6,473 bases of DNA, from contig DASZVJ010000225.1 in NCBI GenBank assembly GCA_035547155.1, positions 1 through 6,473 on the forward strand, in the 5' to 3' direction. Position 1 is the first letter of the stretch; the number at the start of each line of letters is the position of its first letter. This DNA comes from CAZNMF01 sp035547155 (GTDB taxonomy: Bacteria; Acidobacteriota; Vicinamibacteria; Vicinamibacterales; SCN-69-37). Below, piece after piece: positions 6,204 through 6,473 of the stretch. Position numbers and translations under genes: made by a program. Under the pieces are notes generated by a model. The model made no database searches. It saw only the letters and a list, made by a program, of their open reading frames with translations, and was not told the origin of the DNA.

Positions 6204-6473
6204 TCACACCGGTCCTCTTCCCGCGCCCAGGATTCCCACGGGATCCATCGCACGCTTCAGCGCGTGCAGGACGATCGCGGCGTCGCCGAGATCGCCCCAC
6301 ACGTCTAGCCGCGACTTGATCGCGAGCGGGGCGCGCAGGATGACGACGTGCTGGATGGCCGGCGCGGCGGCGCGCAGCTGCACAATCGCACGGATCTGCG
6401 CGTCAACGTCTCCCGCAATTCGCAGATATCCGGCGCCGATCGCCGCGCGCCCAGTCACCACCCACGTCGGCTG
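6204..6473 (-). CDS. glcE: Glycolate oxidase FAD-binding subunit GlcE-like, C-terminal fragment (cut by window edge)
   Basis: The minus-strand frame is open from the window edge (6473) to TGA at 6206-6204, giving 89 residues. The tail contains the features expected of the GlcE C-terminus: a GAGYLRI strand, then LRAPLAIKSRLDVWGDLGDA, then a final helix running into AMDPVGILGAGRGPV. This corresponds to the xxDPxGILNPGR ending shared by FAD-linked oxidases of the vanillyl-alcohol oxidase superfamily. GlcE pairs with GlcD and GlcF in glycolate oxidation. Here the usual Asn-Pro before Gly-Arg is Gly-Ala. The GTG at 6461 is internal, not a start. The FAD-binding PCMH domain is outside the window, so identity rests on the tail plus the adjoining glcF. 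A GlcD-type or other FAD-linked oxidase tail is possible but less likely by wording and order. Confidence 0.8.
   Translation of the reverse strand, partial: QPTWVVTGRAAIGAGYLRIAGDVDAQIRAIVQLRAAAPAIQHVVILRAPLAIKSRLDVWGDLGDAAIVLHALKRAMDPVGILGAGRGPV

Noticed and set aside
6043..6300. 85-codon minus-strand frame over the spacer and the glcE end
   Set aside because: Its C-terminal half is a translation of the hairpin repeats (GLKTRPT, HKGGPY, GDPCGRPG). Such peptides come from repeats, not genes, and the N-terminal half is an alternative frame of glcE.

Overview
This is a high-GC bacterial chromosomal fragment with strong G/C bias at third codon positions and tightly packed genes. Nothing in it identifies the taxon directly. 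The short GTAG-headed GC hairpins and the 7-bp tandem repeat at the right end resemble intergenic repeats I associate with Acidobacteriota (Vicinamibacteria-like) and similar soil genomes. That is a tentative impression, and a high-GC proteobacterium is not excluded.

Layout. Positions 1-3027 (+) hold most of an RND inner-membrane efflux pump of the MdtB/MdtC type, lacking only about 31 N-terminal residues that lie before the window. It converges on a minus-strand cluster, with 54 bp between the last base of the pump gene and the permease stop codon. A perfect 8-bp inverted repeat (3061-3084) covers the junction and includes the permease stop codon.

Read on the minus strand from right to left, the cluster is: the last 89 codons of a GlcE-like FAD-binding subunit (6473-6204); a 163-bp intergenic spacer (6203-6041) filled with three hairpins and a tandem heptamer repeat; a complete GlcF-like iron-sulfur subunit (6040-4706); and a complete LctP/LldP/GlcA-family permease (4725-3082) whose start overlaps the end of glcF. 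Together these form a 2-hydroxyacid (glycolate or lactate) uptake and oxidation module. The permease would import the acid, and a GlcD-GlcE-GlcF complex would oxidise it at the membrane and pass electrons to the quinone pool. GlcD is not in the window and would be expected just beyond its right edge.

The least ordinary part is the glcE-glcF spacer. Two hairpins in inverted orientation share the same loop and the same GTAG flank, but their stems differ by paired (compensatory) substitutions. A third hairpin with the same GTAG head has an unrelated stem. Four exact-in-pairs heptamers run almost up to the glcF start codon, supply an in-frame stop 9 nt upstream, and occupy the place where a Shine-Dalgarno sequence would be. 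I saw no CRISPR array, tRNA, rRNA, integrase, transposase or defence-type gene, and no evidence for a wholly new system.
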